A DNA stretch of 64,000 nt from Saccharopolyspora montiporae (lineage in GTDB: Bacteria; Actinomycetota; Actinomycetes; Mycobacteriales; Pseudonocardiaceae). The stretch lies in contig NZ_JADEYC010000015.1 of assembly GCF_015209505.1 (NCBI RefSeq), positions 175,720 to 239,719 of the forward strand, in the 5' to 3' direction. Below the pieces are notes generated by a model. It saw nothing but the letters and a program-made list of their open reading frames with translations, was not told the DNA's origin and made no database searches. Below, piece after piece: positions 32,703-42,968 of the stretch; the stretch's first letter is position 1; every line of letters starts with the position of its first letter. The position numbers were made by a program, and so were the translations under genes.

Positions 32703-35240
32703 ATGAGCTTCCCGACCCCGTTCGGCTCCCAGGACCCCTTCGCCGATCTGCTGGACCGGTTCTTCGGCACGTCGCCGCGCAACGCGCCCCCGAACGTGCA
32801 GCGGGTGCCGATCGGCAGACTCCTCAGCGATTCGGCAACCGAGCTGCTGCGCACGGCTTCGGCGCGGGCCGAGCAGGACGGCAGCGCCGATCTGGACACC
32901 GAGCACCTGCTGTGGGCGGCCACCCGGGTCAGCCCGTCCCGCGACCTGCTGATCGCCGCCGGCGCCGAACCGGACCACCTCGCCGAGCGCATCGCCGAGA
33001 TCCTGCCGGGCGCCTCCGGCCAGCCCTCGGCCGAACCGGGGCTGACGCCCGCGGCCAAGCGCGCGCTGATCGGCGCGCACGCCCGGTCGCAAGCCGCGGG
33101 GGTGTCCTACATCGGCCCGGAGCACATCCTCAGCGCCCTGCTCGACGACCCGAACTCGGCCGCGGTCAAGCTGTTGGACTCGCAGGAGATCAGCACGGGC
33201 AAGCTGCGCGAGCGGGTCGAGCGCTCCACGCAGGCCGAGGGGGCGCCGAATGCGCCGTCCAGCGAGACGCCGACGCTGGACGAGTACGGCAGGGACCTGA
33301 CCGCCCAGGCCCGGTCCGGTGCGCTGGACCTCGTGGTGGGCCGTGGCGAGGAGATCGAGCAGACCGTGGAGATCCTCTCCCGGCGGACGAAGAACAACCC
33401 GGTGCTCATCGGCGAACCCGGCGTCGGCAAGACCGCGATCGTGGAGGGGCTGGCGCAGCGCATCATCGCGGGGGACGTCCCGGAGACGCTGCAGGACAAA
33501 CGGGTGGTGGCCCTGGACATGACCGGCCTGGTCGCCGGTTCACAGTACCGCGGCGAGTTCGAGCAGCGGTTGAAGAAGGTCATCGATGAGGTCCGCGCGG
33601 CCGAGGGTTCGGTGATCATGTTCATCGACGAGCTGCACACCGTGGTCGGCGCGGGCTCGGCCGAGGGCAGCATGGACGCGGGCAACATCCTCAAACCGGC
33701 GCTGGCCCGCGGCGAACTGCACGTGGTCGGCGCGACGACCATCGACGAGTACCGCAAGCACGTGGAGAAGGACGCCGCCCTGGAGCGGCGCTTCCAGCCG
33801 GTGATGATCCCCGAGCCCACGGTGGCCGAGACGGTGGAGATCCTGCAGGGGCTGCGCGATTCCTACGAGGCGCACCACGGGGTCCGGTTCACCGATGAAG
33901 CGCTGGAATCGGCCGCCGTGTTGGCCGACCGCTACGTCAGCGACCGGTTCCTGCCGGACAAGGCGATCGACCTCGTCGACCAGACCGGTGCCCGCGTGCG
34001 GTTGCGCAGCCTCAACCGCAGCACCGGCGTCCGCGAGCGGGAGGACGAGATCGCCAAGTTGCGCCGGGAGAAGGACCAGGCCGTCTCGGCCGAGGACTAC
34101 GACCGGGCCGCGGAGATCAAGCACCGGCTGGAGGTCGCCGAGGGCGAGCTCGCCGGGCAGGCCGAGCGCCGCGAAGGCGTCGCCGACGTCACCCCGCAGG
34201 ACATCGCCGAGGTCCTGTCCCGGCGCACCGGGATCCCGGTCGCCCAGCTCACGGCCAGCGAGAAGGACCGACTGATGAACCTGGACGAGGCCATGCACGA
34301 GCGCGTGGTGGGTCAGCAGGAGGCCGTGGCCGCGGTCGCCGAGGCCGTGCGGCGCAGCCGCGCCGGGATGGGCGATCCGGACCGGCCGATCGGCTCGTTC
34401 CTGTTCCTGGGGCCGACCGGTGTCGGCAAGACCGAGCTGGCCAAGACGCTGGCGGCGAACCTGTTCGGCGACGAGCAGCGGCTGGTGCGGTTCGACATGG
34501 GCGAGTTCCAGGAGAAGCACACCGTGTCCCGGCTGCTCGGCGCCCCGCCCGGCTACGTCGGCTACGAGGAGGCGGGCCAGCTCACCGAGAAGGTGCGCAG
34601 GCAGCCGTACAGCGTGCTGCTGTTCGACGAGATCGAGAAGGCGCACCGGGACGTGTTCAACGCGCTGCTGCAGGTGCTCGACGACGGGCGGCTGACCGAC
34701 GCGCAAGGGCGCACCGTGGACTTCCGCAACACGGTGATCATCATGACCAGCAACATCGGCGCCCAGCGGATCCTCGCGCACGAGGGCGCGGTGGACGAGA
34801 TCCGCGACCAGCTGATGGACGATCTGCACGGCTGGCTGGCGCCGGAGTTCCTCAACCGGGTGGACGAGATCATCATCTTCCAGCGGCTCGGCGAGGACGA
34901 GCTGGCGCGGATCGTGGACCTGATGCTGGCGCGCAGCAGGCGGCTGCTGCGCGCGCAGGACGTCGATCTGGAGATCACTGACGAGGCAAAGCAGTGGCTG
35001 ACCCGCCGCGGTTACCAGCCCGAGTTCGGCGCCCGGCCGCTGCGCCGCACGATCCAGAGCCAGCTGGACAACCGGATCTCGCGGTTGCTGCTGGCCGGGG
35101 ACGTGCAACCGGGAGACACGATCGTCGCCTCGATCGAGGACGACGAGCTGGTCACGACCCTGGCGCGGCCGAGTGCGAGCGGCGGGGTCCCGGAGCAGGC
35201 CTCCGGGCGCGAACCCAGTTCCGAGGCCGCGCCCACCTGA
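32703..35240 (+). CDS. Clp/Hsp100 AAA+ ATPase, ClpC-like but without ClpP-docking tripeptide
   Basis: An 845-aa protein. Residues 1-35 are a linker starting [22 protein letters not shown] Clp N-domain double repeat covers about 36-175, AAA-1 has Walker A GEPGVGKT (237-244), a short UVR-like middle segment ([13 protein letters not shown], about 445-485) follows, and AAA-2 has Walker A GPTGVGKT (570-577). ClpC and ClpA carry an (I/L/V)GF/L loop in AAA-2 for ClpP binding. Here the segment between MTSNIGAQ and PEFLNRVDE (681-720) lacks it, as in ClpB. I infer a ClpP-independent unfoldase or disaggregase. The C-terminus is a low-complexity tail. ATG 32703 follows GAAGGA. Confidence 0.88.
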   Translation: MSFPTPFGSQDPFADLLDRFFGTSPRNAPPNVQRVPIGRLLSDSATELLRTASARAEQDGSADLDTEHLLWAATRVSPSRDLLIAAGAEPDHLAERIAEILPGASGQPSAEPGLTPAAKRALIGAHARSQAAGVSYIGPEHILSALLDDPNSAAVKLLDSQEISTGKLRERVERSTQAEGAPNAPSSETPTLDEYGRDLTAQARSGALDLVVGRGEEIEQTVEILSRRTKNNPVLIGEPGVGKTAIVEGLAQRIIAGDVPETLQDKRVVALDMTGLVAGSQYRGEFEQRLKKVIDEVRAAEGSVIMFIDELHTVVGAGSAEGSMDAGNILKPALARGELHVVGATTIDEYRKHVEKDAALERRFQPVMIPEPTVAETVEILQGLRDSYEAHHGVRFTDEALESAAVLADRYVSDRFLPDKAIDLVDQTGARVRLRSLNRSTGVREREDEIAKLRREKDQAVSAEDYDRAAEIKHRLEVAEGELAGQAERREGVADVTPQDIAEVLSRRTGIPVAQLTASEKDRLMNLDEAMHERVVGQQEAVAAVAEAVRRSRAGMGDPDRPIGSFLFLGPTGVGKTELAKTLAANLFGDEQRLVRFDMGEFQEKHTVSRLLGAPPGYVGYEEAGQLTEKVRRQPYSVLLFDEIEKAHRDVFNALLQVLDDGRLTDAQGRTVDFRNTVIIMTSNIGAQRILAHEGAVDEIRDQLMDDLHGWLAPEFLNRVDEIIIFQRLGEDELARIVDLMLARSRRLLRAQDVDLEITDEAKQWLTRRGYQPEFGARPLRRTIQSQLDNRISRLLLAGDVQPGDTIVASIEDDELVTTLARPSASGGVPEQASGREPSSEAAPT

Positions 35241-35246
35241 GCCGAC

Positions 35247-35269
35247 ACCGCAGCGGGGCCCGCCGCGGT
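35247..35269. terminator. Possible bidirectional hairpin between convergent genes
   Basis: ACCGC-A-GCGGG pairs with CCCGC-C-GCGGT across one central base, giving two 5-bp segments with one mismatch, in the 34-bp gap between the Clp and SerB-like stops. Position favours a terminator, but the stem is imperfect. Confidence 0.45.
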
Positions 35270-35274
35270 CGTCG

Positions 35275-36210
35275 TCAGGAGCGGTCGCGCCGCCGGTAGG
35301 CCAGACCGGCGGCGACCGCACCGGCGAGGGCGCTGGCCCCCAGCATCGAGTGCATGCCGATGCGGGCGGCCTTGCGCCCGGTGCGGAAGTCGCGGATCTG
35401 CCAGCCGCGGTCCCGGGCGATCTCGCGCAGGCCCTGGTCCGGGTTGACCGCCACCGCGGTGCCGACCGTGGACAGCATCGGCACGTCGTTGGCCGAGTCC
35501 GAGTACGCGGTGCAGCGGCGCAGGTCCAGGCCTTCACTGGCCGCCAGTGCGCGGACCGCGTGCGCCTTGGCCCTGCCGTGCAGCATCTCGCCGACCAGCC
35601 TGCCGGTGTAGATGCCGTCCGTGCTCTCGGCCACCGTGCCCAGTGCGCCGGTCAGGCCGAGCCGGCGCGCGATGATCTGCGCGAGCTCGACCGGGGTCGC
35701 GGTGACCAGCCACACCCGCTGCCCGGTGTCCAGGTGCCGCTGCGCGAGTTCGCGGGTGCCCGCCCAGATGCGGTCGGCCATCAGCTCGTCGTAGATCTCC
35801 TCGCTGAGCTCCACCAGCTCGCAGACCTTGCGCCCGGCGACGAAGGACAGCGCCTGCTCCCGGCTCGCTTGCATGTCTTGCGCGTTCTCCCGGCCGCCGA
35901 CCCGGAACTTGAGCTGCTGCCAGGCGAATCCGGCCAGGTCGGAGGCGGTCAGGAACTTGCGGGCGGCCAGTCCGCGGGCGAAGTGGAACAGCGAGGCGCC
36001 CATCATCATCGTGTTGTCCACGTCGAAGAACGCGGCTGCGGTGAGATCGGCCGGGGTGGTCAGCGAGGCGTCCGGTTCACCCGCCGCGGCCACGGCCGCT
36101 TCGGCGGACGCCCGCCCGGCGACCTTCGCGCTGTCGAAGCTCTCCATCCGCCGGGGCATCCGTGGGCCGTCCTGATCCGCATCGTCGACCGAGCCCTGCC
36201 GTGTCGGCAC
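35275..36210 (-). CDS. HAD-IB family phosphatase (SerB1-like, Rv0505c position)
   Basis: About 311 aa. HAD motif I is [15 protein letters not shown], motif II Thr/Ser lies in [13 protein letters not shown], and motif III/IV is in [24 protein letters not shown]. The C-terminus is a hydrophobic segment ([19 protein letters not shown]) that could anchor it to the membrane. The family covers phosphoserine and other small phosphate esters, and the substrate is not certain. GTG 36210 is chosen for its GGGAGG ribosome site; ATG 36159 and ATG 36147 are alternatives. Confidence 0.85.
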   Translation of the reverse strand: MPTRQGSVDDADQDGPRMPRRMESFDSAKVAGRASAEAAVAAAGEPDASLTTPADLTAAAFFDVDNTMMMGASLFHFARGLAARKFLTASDLAGFAWQQLKFRVGGRENAQDMQASREQALSFVAGRKVCELVELSEEIYDELMADRIWAGTRELAQRHLDTGQRVWLVTATPVELAQIIARRLGLTGALGTVAESTDGIYTGRLVGEMLHGRAKAHAVRALAASEGLDLRRCTAYSDSANDVPMLSTVGTAVAVNPDQGLREIARDRGWQIRDFRTGRKAARIGMHSMLGASALAGAVAAGLAYRRRDRS

Positions 36211-36368
36211 CGCCGCGCCTCCCGGGTCTCGCCGGTGTTGTCTGGTCGCCCGACGGCCGCCGGGCCCGGCCGTCCGGGTGGTCCGGTCCCGACCACTTTC
36301 CAGCTTAAGACCTGAGTCCAACCGGCGGCGGTCACCTGGCCGCGTTCGGAGCGTCCGCCCGTCGCTGC

Positions 36369-37229
36369 TCAGCGCAGGTCGTCCGGCAGCAGTTGGGCCA
36401 GGCGCCGGATCGCCCGGTGTTGTAAAGCTTTGATCGCACCTTCGTTGCGTCGCATCGCCGCGGCGGTTTCCGTGACGGAAAGGCCTTGCAGGAACCGCAG
36501 GTGGATGCATTCGCGCTGGTCGGGGTTCAGCCGCCGCACGCAGCTGAGCAGCTCGTGGTTGGTGGCATTGGTGAGCACGTGCTGCTCGGGGCCCGCCGAG
36601 GTGCGGCCGGCCGGCGTGGTGTCGGCCAGGTCGGAGGTCGGCACTTCCAACCGGTTCCGGCTGGACTTGATGTGGTCCAGGATCAGGTTCTTGGCGATGG
36701 TGATGAACCACGCCGCGACGTCGCGCCCCTGGTAGCTGACCGAGGCGATGCGCCGCATGGCTCGCAGGAAGGTCTCGCTGGTGATGTCCTCGGCCAGGCA
36801 GTGGTCGCTGACCCGGAACAGCACGTAGCGGTAGACGATCTGCGCGTACTCGTCGTAGAGGCGGCCGAACGCGTCCGTGTCGCCGCGCTGCGCTGCGCGC
36901 ACGTAGGCCCAGTTGGTGCCGCCCTGGCGCACGGCGATGCGACGCGCGGGATCGGCGGCCCCCCGCTCCGGAGTCCCCGCGGGTTCCGCGGGGCCGAGGT
37001 GTTCGGAGGTGCCGGGATGGTCCGGGGACCCGGGATGTTCGGGGAACCCGGGGTGGTCGAGGGGCCCGGGGTGGTCGAGGGGCCCCGGGTGGTCGGGGGC
37101 GGCCGGGTACTCGACGGTTCCGGGGACCGCGGGCACCGCGGTGTGTTCGGGGGAGTCCCGTGCTGCCGGGTGGTCGGAGCTGATCGGGGTGAGCGGGGTG
37201 GCGCGGGTGAGCGTGTTCGGCGTGCTCAT
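36369..37229 (-). CDS. BldN-like ECF sigma factor with repeat-rich N-terminal extension
   Basis: A 286-aa sigma factor. Region 2 covers about 105-175 ([21 protein letters not shown], then [17 protein letters not shown] and [19 protein letters not shown]) and region 4 about 225-280 ([40 protein letters not shown]). About 95 residues precede region 2, with six hexapeptides of the form (D/E)HPGxx at 46-81. In Streptomyces the sigma factor BldN, encoded next to HAD, glutaredoxin, rex and hemA genes as here, is also made with an N-terminal pro-sequence. Orthology is inferred from this order. ATG 37229 follows GGAGG. No RsbN-like anti-sigma gene is adjacent. Confidence 0.8.
   Translation of the reverse strand: MSTPNTLTRATPLTPISSDHPAARDSPEHTAVPAVPGTVEYPAAPDHPGPLDHPGPLDHPGFPEHPGSPDHPGTSEHLGPAEPAGTPERGAADPARRIAVRQGGTNWAYVRAAQRGDTDAFGRLYDEYAQIVYRYVLFRVSDHCLAEDITSETFLRAMRRIASVSYQGRDVAAWFITIAKNLILDHIKSSRNRLEVPTSDLADTTPAGRTSAGPEQHVLTNATNHELLSCVRRLNPDQRECIHLRFLQGLSVTETAAAMRRNEGAIKALQHRAIRRLAQLLPDDLR
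36987..37094 (-). repeat. Six 18-bp in-frame tandem repeats inside the BldN-like gene
   Basis: The six 18-bp units encode [30 protein letters not shown] and EHLGPA (residues 46-81). The first two are nearly identical, consistent with recent slippage. Unit gain or loss keeps the frame, so length of the sigma factor pro-region could vary between strains. Confidence 0.8.
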
Positions 37230-37632
37230 GACTCCGACCTCCTGCCGTCGTTGGCGGACCGGCCTTCCGTGGCGCGGGGGACGAGCGCGTGCCGGGCTGC
37301 CACCGTCCTGCGGGTTGGGGCAGCAGCATACGGGTAGCTACTCATAAGTAGGTAGTGCAAAGCAGTGATGAGATGAACGCGTTGCGTGATGTTGTGGCGG
37401 GGGTCGCCGCAGTTTGGTGGTGATTTCCGCCACGCGAAAGAGTGGTTCAGTTCTCCGGAGAGTGTTCGCAATCACCGGTGGTCACTCCGTCGGCGCGTAA
37501 CCTCGGAGGTCCGGTGCGGGCGCGCCGCGTCAGCCGCCCACCGCGGCTGCGCGTCCCGCCGCCCGGACGCGCCGGGGCGCGCGGAACCTGGTAATCGTGC
37601 TCGGCGTCCGGTTCGCGAGACAGGGAGAAGGC
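37230..37632. promoter_or_regulatory. 403-bp divergent region between the BldN-like and glutaredoxin genes
   Basis: No gene is visible. TAGCTACTCATAAGTAGGTA (37335-37354) is an imperfect 20-bp palindrome (core CTACT-CATA-AGTAG) in an AT-richer island about 100 bp before the BldN-like start, a plausible operator for a developmental regulator. In Streptomyces bldN is repressed by BldD, whose box has a slightly different spacing, so I do not assign it. The remainder toward the glutaredoxin gene contains nothing I can identify. Confidence 0.4.
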
Positions 37633-37875
37633 ATGCCCGAAGTGACCGTGCTGACCCGTGCGGAGTGCCACGCCTGCGTGGACGCGGTGCAGGACGTGCA
37701 GCGGATCTGCGCGGAGTTGGGCGCCGACTGGTCGAGCGCCGACGTGGACGCCGATCCGGAGCTGCGCGCCGAGTACGGCGACCGGGTCCCGGTGATCTTG
37801 ATCGATGGAGCCGAGCACGGATTCTGGCGGGTGGAGGAGCAGCGGCTGCGCGCCGCGCTGGCGAGCTCGCCCTGA
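37633..37875 (+). CDS. Glutaredoxin-like thioredoxin-fold protein (Rv0508-like)
   Basis: An 80-aa single-domain protein: VTVLTRAECHACVDAVQDVQRICAELG with redox Cys12 and Cys15 (CHAC), then a cis-Pro in RVPVILIDGAEHGFW. It matches the DUF836/glutaredoxin-family protein between the HAD phosphatase and hemA in actinobacteria. GGGAGA precedes ATG 37633. Its redox partner could be mycothiol or thioredoxin reductase; this is not shown by sequence. Confidence 0.88.
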   Translation: MPEVTVLTRAECHACVDAVQDVQRICAELGADWSSADVDADPELRAEYGDRVPVILIDGAEHGFWRVEEQRLRAALASSP

Positions 37876-37980
37876 CCCGGCCCACGTGCCGCAGACCACG
37901 CGTTTTGGCACGTCGAGGGGGCATCAGCAATGATGTCGCGAGGAGGTTCGCGGAAGCGGTGCGGCAGCGGTCCGGTGACT

Positions 37981-38009
37981 TTGTGCATGCGTTCACAAAT
38001 GGTTACGGT
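37981..38009 (+). promoter_or_regulatory. Promoter with Rex-type operator for rex-hemACD
   Basis: TTGTGCATGCGTTCACAA (37981-37998) fits the Rex operator TTGTGAAN4TTCACAA with one mismatch in the left arm. Its left arm is also the -35 hexamer TTGTGC, 17 bp from a -10 TACGGT (38004-38009). Rex bound here would block RNA polymerase until NADH rises. The leader to the rex GTG is about 195 nt. The 335-bp gap from 37876 to 38210 holds no gene. ACGTGCC/GGCACGT at 37884-37913 may form a terminator hairpin for the glutaredoxin gene. Confidence 0.7.
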
Positions 38010-38210
38010 GTGGCGGGCGGTGCCCCCGGGTGCTCGATGTCGGATCGGGTGCCGGACCGGACGGGTCTCGCCGGGCTCGGGTGCCGAGCCGGTTGGACCG
38101 GCCGCCCCGGTGCCGTGTTCCTGCCTCCAGCGAAGCCGGAAGTGCGGGCCGGTGGGGCGAGCGCGCCATGGCGCGGGCGAATGCAGCAGGCAGGGTGAGG
38201 GAGATCCAGC

Positions 38211-39071
38211 GTGGCGGTCCACGGAGCGGACATGCAGGACGGTGACGGGTCGGGTGCCGGCGGTACCGGATCCCCGGAGCCGGCGATCGAGGTCCCCGCT
38301 GCCCGCGAGCGGGCCCGCGCGATCCCGGAGGCAGCGGTGGCACGGCTGGCCGTGTACCTGCGGGTGCTGTCCGGGATGGCCGAGCAGGAGGTCACGACCG
38401 TCTCCAGCGAGGAGTTGTCCGCCGCTGCCGGGGTGAACTCCGCGAAGCTGCGCAAGGACCTCTCCTACATCGGGAGCTACGGCACGCGCGGGGTCGGTTA
38501 CGAGGTGGCGGTGCTCATCGGGCAGATCGAGCGCACGCTCGGGCTCACCCGCAAGCACAGCGTCGCCGTCGCCGGGATCGGCAACCTCGGGCACGCGCTG
38601 GCCAACTACGGGGGCTTCCCGAGCCGGGGCTTCCCGGTGTCCGCGCTGTTCGACATGGACTCGGACCTGATCGGTGTCCCGGTCGGCGGCATCCCGGTGG
38701 ACCACATCGATGACATCGAGCAGGTGTGCATCGAGCGCGAGGTCACCATCGGTGCGATCGCGACGCCGGCGCAGGGCGCGCAGGAGGTCTGCGACCGGCT
38801 GGTCGCCGGCGGCGTCGCGTGCATCCTGAACTTCGCCCCGGTGGTCCTCCAGGTTCCGGAGGACGTCGAAGTGCGCAAGGTCGATTTGGCGGTGGAGATG
38901 CAGATCCTGTCGTTCCACGTGGCGCGGCGCCAGCAGGACGCCGACGCTCCCGAGACCGCCGGCGGTTCCGGTGTGGCCGGGGTGGACGGCGTGGACGTCG
39001 GACCGCCGGGGACGTCCGGCCGGATGTCCCAGGAGATCGACCCCGTGAACAGGATGGTGGAACGGCTGTGA
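38211..39071 (+). CDS. rex: Redox-sensing transcriptional repressor Rex
   Basis: A 286-aa Rex. The winged helix covers about 35-105 ([53 protein letters not shown]). The NAD(H)-binding Rossmann domain has [19 protein letters not shown] and a domain-swapped C-terminal helix [21 protein letters not shown]. It represses respiration and haem genes when NADH/NAD+ is low. GTG 38211 follows GGGAGA. An extra tail after residue 245 is Gly/Val-rich. It overlaps hemA by 4 bp; an operator lies in its promoter. Confidence 0.95.
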   Translation: MAVHGADMQDGDGSGAGGTGSPEPAIEVPAARERARAIPEAAVARLAVYLRVLSGMAEQEVTTVSSEELSAAAGVNSAKLRKDLSYIGSYGTRGVGYEVAVLIGQIERTLGLTRKHSVAVAGIGNLGHALANYGGFPSRGFPVSALFDMDSDLIGVPVGGIPVDHIDDIEQVCIEREVTIGAIATPAQGAQEVCDRLVAGGVACILNFAPVVLQVPEDVEVRKVDLAVEMQILSFHVARRQQDADAPETAGGSGVAGVDGVDVGPPGTSGRMSQEIDPVNRMVERL

Positions 39072-40480
39072 ACCTGATCACCGTCGGCATGTCGCACCGC
39101 ACGGCACCGGTGCGCACGCTGGAGCGCGTGGCCATCCCGGCCGACCAGCTGGACAAGATCCTCGGCGAGCTCCTGCACAGCGACCACCTCTGCGAAGCGT
39201 TCGTCACCTCCACCTGCAACCGGGTCGAGGTGTACGCGGTCGCCGAGACCTTCCACGGCGGGCTGGACGACGTGACCCGGGTGCTGGCGCGGCACGCCGG
39301 TGCCGAGGTCGCCGAGCTCGCCGACCACCTCTACGTGTACTACGCCGGGGCCGCCGTCGAGCACCTGTTCTCGGTCGCCGCCGGGCTGGATTCGATGGTC
39401 GTCGGCGAGGCGCAGATCCTCGGCCAGCTGCGGCACTCCTACGCCGCGGCGGACGCGGCCGGGACCGTGGGCAAGACGCTGCACGAGCTCGCGCAGCAGG
39501 CGCTGCGGGTCGGCAAGCGGGTGCACGCCGAGACCGACATCGACGCCGAAGGCGCCTCGGTCGTCTCCGAGGGGCTGGCCGACGCGGACACCGCCCTCGA
39601 CGGCCTGGCCGGACGCAGCGCGCTGCTGGTCGGCGCCGGGTCGATGGGTGGGCTGGCGGCCGCGCAGCTGCGCCGCGCGGGCATCGGCGAGGTGGTGATC
39701 GCCAACCGCACCGCGGCGAACGGGCAGCGGCTGGCCGAGGCGCTGCAGGCCGAGGGCGTCAGCGCGCACGCGCGGGAACTGGACGGCCTGCACGACGCGA
39801 TCTCCGCCGCGGACCTGGTCGTGACCTGCACCGGTGCGGTGGGCACGGTGATCACCGAAGAGGTGGCCTCCACCGCGCTGGCCGGGCGCGGTGCCCGGCC
39901 GCTGGTCTTCTGCGACCTGGGCCTGCCCCGGGACACCGCTCCCGAGATCGCCGCGCTGCCCGGCGTGGCCGTGGTCGACCTGGCGACGCTGCAGCAGCGG
40001 CTGACCGAGCAGCGCGGTGCGGGCGAGGCCGAACGCGCCGCGGAGATCGTGGCCGAGGAACTGCGCGGCTACCTCGCCGCCCAGCGGTCGGCCGAGGTGA
40101 CCCCGACGGTGACCGCGCTGCGCAAGCGCGCCGCCGAGGTGGTCGACGCGGAGCTGCTGCGGCTGGACTCCAAGCTGCCCGAGCTGGAGGAGGGCGTCCG
40201 CGACGAGCTGGACCGCGCGGTGCGGCGTGTCGTGGACAAGCTGCTGCACACCCCGACCGTCCGCGTCAAGCAGCTGGCGTCGGTGCCCGGTGGTTCCGGG
40301 TACGCCGATGCCCTCCGCGAACTCTTCGAACTGGATCCGCAGACCACCGCCGTCCTCGGCTCCCCGCAGGCCGACGAAGTGCTGCCCGGCGGGGCCAGCG
40401 TGGCGAGCACGCAGTGGGCCAAGGCCGCCGGCAACGGTGAGCTCTGCGATCTCCCCGAGCAGGACGGTGAGGACCGTTGA
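39068..40480 (+). CDS. hemA: Glutamyl-tRNA reductase
   Basis: A 470-aa GluTR, the first committed step of C5-pathway tetrapyrrole synthesis (Glu-tRNA to glutamate-1-semialdehyde, NADPH). The catalytic Cys50 is in [12 protein letters not shown], preceded by [27 protein letters not shown], the NADPH domain [13 protein letters not shown] and the C-terminal dimerisation helices follow. Coupled to rex by GTGA and overlapping hemC by one base, so it is part of a rex-hemA-hemC-hemD operon. Confidence 0.97.
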   Translation: MNLITVGMSHRTAPVRTLERVAIPADQLDKILGELLHSDHLCEAFVTSTCNRVEVYAVAETFHGGLDDVTRVLARHAGAEVAELADHLYVYYAGAAVEHLFSVAAGLDSMVVGEAQILGQLRHSYAAADAAGTVGKTLHELAQQALRVGKRVHAETDIDAEGASVVSEGLADADTALDGLAGRSALLVGAGSMGGLAAAQLRRAGIGEVVIANRTAANGQRLAEALQAEGVSAHARELDGLHDAISAADLVVTCTGAVGTVITEEVASTALAGRGARPLVFCDLGLPRDTAPEIAALPGVAVVDLATLQQRLTEQRGAGEAERAAEIVAEELRGYLAAQRSAEVTPTVTALRKRAAEVVDAELLRLDSKLPELEEGVRDELDRAVRRVVDKLLHTPTVRVKQLASVPGGSGYADALRELFELDPQTTAVLGSPQADEVLPGGASVASTQWAKAAGNGELCDLPEQDGEDR

Positions 40481-41412
40481 TGGCAACACTGCGCATCGGA
40501 ACGCGCGGTAGTGCGCTGGCCATGGCCCAGAGCAGCTGGGTCGCCGAGCGGCTGGAGGACGCCGGGTACCGCACCCAGCTGGTGTCGGTGAGCACCCCGG
40601 GCGACCGCTCGTCGGCGCCGATCTCCGAGATCGGCGTCGGGGTGTTCACCTCCGCGCTGCGCGAGGCGTTGGCCGCGGGTGAGGTCGACGTGGCGGTGCA
40701 CTCGTACAAGGATCTGCCGACCGATCCCGACCCCCGGTTGTCACTGGCCGCCGTCCCGGTCCGCGAGGACCCGCGGGACGCGCTGGTGGCGCGGGACGGG
40801 CTGACGCTCGGTGAACTGCCCCCGGGCTCCGTCGTGGGCACCGGTTCGCCGCGCCGCGCCGCCCAGATCCGGGCCCTCGGCCTCGGTCTGGAGGTGCGCG
40901 GCATCCGCGGCAATGTGGACACCCGCATGCGCAAGGTGACCGACGGCGAGGTGGACGCCGTCGTGCTCGCTCGCGCCGGGCTGGCCCGGGTGGGCCGGCA
41001 CGAGGTGATCACAGAAACGCTCGATCCGCTGCAGATGCTGCCCGCGCCCGCCCAGGGCGCGCTCGCAGTGGAGTGCCGCGTCGACGACGTGGACAACGAG
41101 CACCTGCTGCAGTCCGTTCTGGACGATCCGGCCAGCCGCGCTGCGGTGGCCGCCGAGCGCGCCATGCTGGCCGCGCTCGAAGCAGGCTGTAGCGCGCCCA
41201 TCGGCGCGCTGGCCGACGTGGTGGAGGACCTCGACGCAGATGGCCGCGTGGCGCAGCGGCTGTCCGTGCGCGGGGTGGTTGCGACCGGTGACGATCAGCT
41301 GGTCCGCGCCTCCGTTGCTGGTGAGACGACCGCCGCCGAGCAGCTTGGCCGTGATCTGGCCGATGAGCTGCTCGATGCCAGGGCCGCGATGCTCAGCGGC
41401 CCCGGGCAGTAG
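40480..41412 (+). CDS. hemC: Porphobilinogen deaminase (hydroxymethylbilane synthase)
   Basis: A 310-aa HemC that polymerises four porphobilinogens. [12 protein letters not shown] at the N-terminus, [31 protein letters not shown] and the dipyrromethane-binding Cys237 in [11 protein letters not shown] are present. ATG 40480 overlaps the hemA stop (TGATG) and has GAGGAC upstream. Length is normal. Confidence 0.97.
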   Translation: MATLRIGTRGSALAMAQSSWVAERLEDAGYRTQLVSVSTPGDRSSAPISEIGVGVFTSALREALAAGEVDVAVHSYKDLPTDPDPRLSLAAVPVREDPRDALVARDGLTLGELPPGSVVGTGSPRRAAQIRALGLGLEVRGIRGNVDTRMRKVTDGEVDAVVLARAGLARVGRHEVITETLDPLQMLPAPAQGALAVECRVDDVDNEHLLQSVLDDPASRAAVAAERAMLAALEAGCSAPIGALADVVEDLDADGRVAQRLSVRGVVATGDDQLVRASVAGETTAAEQLGRDLADELLDARAAMLSGPGQ

Positions 41413-41430
41413 TTGATGGGGAGTGCCCTG

Positions 41431-42963
41431 ATGACCCGAGCACGCAAGACCCCCGGACGGATTGCTTTCGTGGGCTCCGGTCCTGGTGACGCCGGACTGC
41501 TCACCGTTCGGGGCCGGGATGCGATCACCCGTGCCGCGGTGCTGGTGACCGACCCGGACGTACCTGCCGACATCGTCGGCATGGCGGCGGACGGCGCCGA
41601 AGTGCGCCCCGCCGTGGGCGATCCGGCGGATGTGGCCAAGGACCTGGCCAACGAGGCCGCGAACGGCCGACCGGTGGTGCGCCTCGTGGCGGCCGATCCG
41701 CTGACCGCGGACGCGGTCGTGCGGGAGGTCCGCGAGGTCGCCGAAACCGGCAGCACCTTCGACGTGATCCCCGGTGTCACCGCGGGCAGTGCGGTTCCCG
41801 CGTACGCGGGCATCGCGCTCGGCGCGGTGCACACCGAGGTGGATGTCCGCGGTGACGTGGACTGGGCCGCGCTGGCCGCGGTACCCGGTGCCCTGGTGCT
41901 GCACACCACGGGCAGCCACCTCGCCGAGGCCTCCTCCGCGCTGGTGGAGCACGGCAGGCCCGCGCAGACGCAGGTGGCGGTGACCTCCAACGGCACCACG
42001 GTGCAGCAGCGCACGATCGACACGACGCTGGCTTCGCTGGCCGCCGATGCCGGTGAGCTGCAGGGCAACCTGGTCGTGACGATCGGCGAGGTGTCCGCGG
42101 ACCGCAGCGGTCTGTCCTGGTGGGAGTCCCGCGCCCTGTACGGCTGGAAGGTCTTGGTGCCGCGCACCAAGGAGCAGGCCGGTGTGATGAGTGACCGGCT
42201 CTGGTCGCACGGTGCCGTGTCGCACGAGGTGCCCACCATCTCGGTGGAGCCGCCGCGTTCGCCCGCGCAGATGGAGCGTTCGGTCAAGGGCTTGGTGGAC
42301 GGTCGCTACCAGTGGGTCGTGTTCACCTCGGCCAACGCGGTGCGCGCCGTGCTGGAGAAGTTCGCCGAGTTCGGCCTGGACGCCCGGGCCTTCTCCGGCG
42401 TGAAGATCGCCTGCGTCGGCGAGTCCACTGCGGACAAGGTGCGCGATTTCGGCATCACGCCGGAACTCCTGCCTTCCGGTGACCAGTCCAGCGAGGGATT
42501 GCTGGAGGACTTCCCGCCGCACGACGACATCCTGGACCCGGTCGACCGGGTCCTGCTGCCGCGCGCGGACATCGCCACCGAGACGCTGTCCGCTGGCCTG
42601 CGCGAGCGCGGCTGGGAGGTGGACGACGTGACGGCCTACCGGACCGTGCGCGCCGCGCCGCCGCCCGCCGAGACCCGCGAGATGATCAAGACCGGCGGGT
42701 TCGACGCGGTGTGCTTCACGTCCTCGTCGACCGTGCGCAACCTGGTCGGCATCGCGGGCAAGCCGCACGCGCGGACCCTGGTGGCCTGCATCGGCCCGAA
42801 CACCGCGGAGACCGCCAAGGAATTCGGCCTGCGGGTGGACGTGCGGCCCGAGGTCGCCAGCGTGGAGGCGCTCGTGGACGCGTTGGCCGAGCACGCCGCC
42901 CGGCTGCGCGCCGAGGGCGCGCTCCCGCCGCCGAAGAAGGCCAAGCGCGCGCGCCGCAGCTGA
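41431..42963 (+). CDS. hemD: Uroporphyrinogen-III synthase with N-terminal SUMT-like domain
   Basis: A 510-aa fusion. Residues about 10-240 follow the uroporphyrinogen-III methyltransferase fold (VGSGPGDAGLLTVRG, then VIPGVTAGSAVPAYAGI and TSNGTTVQQRTID). The strongly conserved GGDPFVFGR-type segment is replaced by AADPLTADA, so methyltransferase activity is doubtful. Residues about 250-490 are a HemD domain (VLVPRTKEQAGVMSDRL, VVFTSANAVRAVLEKF, VACIGPNTAETAKEFGLRV) that closes and flips ring D. The Lys/Arg tail is short. ATG 41431 has GGGGAG 7 nt upstream; ATG 41416 is also in frame. Confidence 0.92.
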   Translation: MTRARKTPGRIAFVGSGPGDAGLLTVRGRDAITRAAVLVTDPDVPADIVGMAADGAEVRPAVGDPADVAKDLANEAANGRPVVRLVAADPLTADAVVREVREVAETGSTFDVIPGVTAGSAVPAYAGIALGAVHTEVDVRGDVDWAALAAVPGALVLHTTGSHLAEASSALVEHGRPAQTQVAVTSNGTTVQQRTIDTTLASLAADAGELQGNLVVTIGEVSADRSGLSWWESRALYGWKVLVPRTKEQAGVMSDRLWSHGAVSHEVPTISVEPPRSPAQMERSVKGLVDGRYQWVVFTSANAVRAVLEKFAEFGLDARAFSGVKIACVGESTADKVRDFGITPELLPSGDQSSEGLLEDFPPHDDILDPVDRVLLPRADIATETLSAGLRERGWEVDDVTAYRTVRAAPPPAETREMIKTGGFDAVCFTSSSTVRNLVGIAGKPHARTLVACIGPNTAETAKEFGLRVDVRPEVASVEALVDALAEHAARLRAEGALPPPKKAKRARRS

Positions 42964-42968
42964 GCCGC

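Noticed and set aside
35275..37329. Single reading frame joining the SerB-like gene to a longer N-terminus
   Set aside because: The extra N-terminal part is the shadow of the BldN-like sigma factor in another frame. The HAD protein starts at GTG 36210, which has its own ribosome site.
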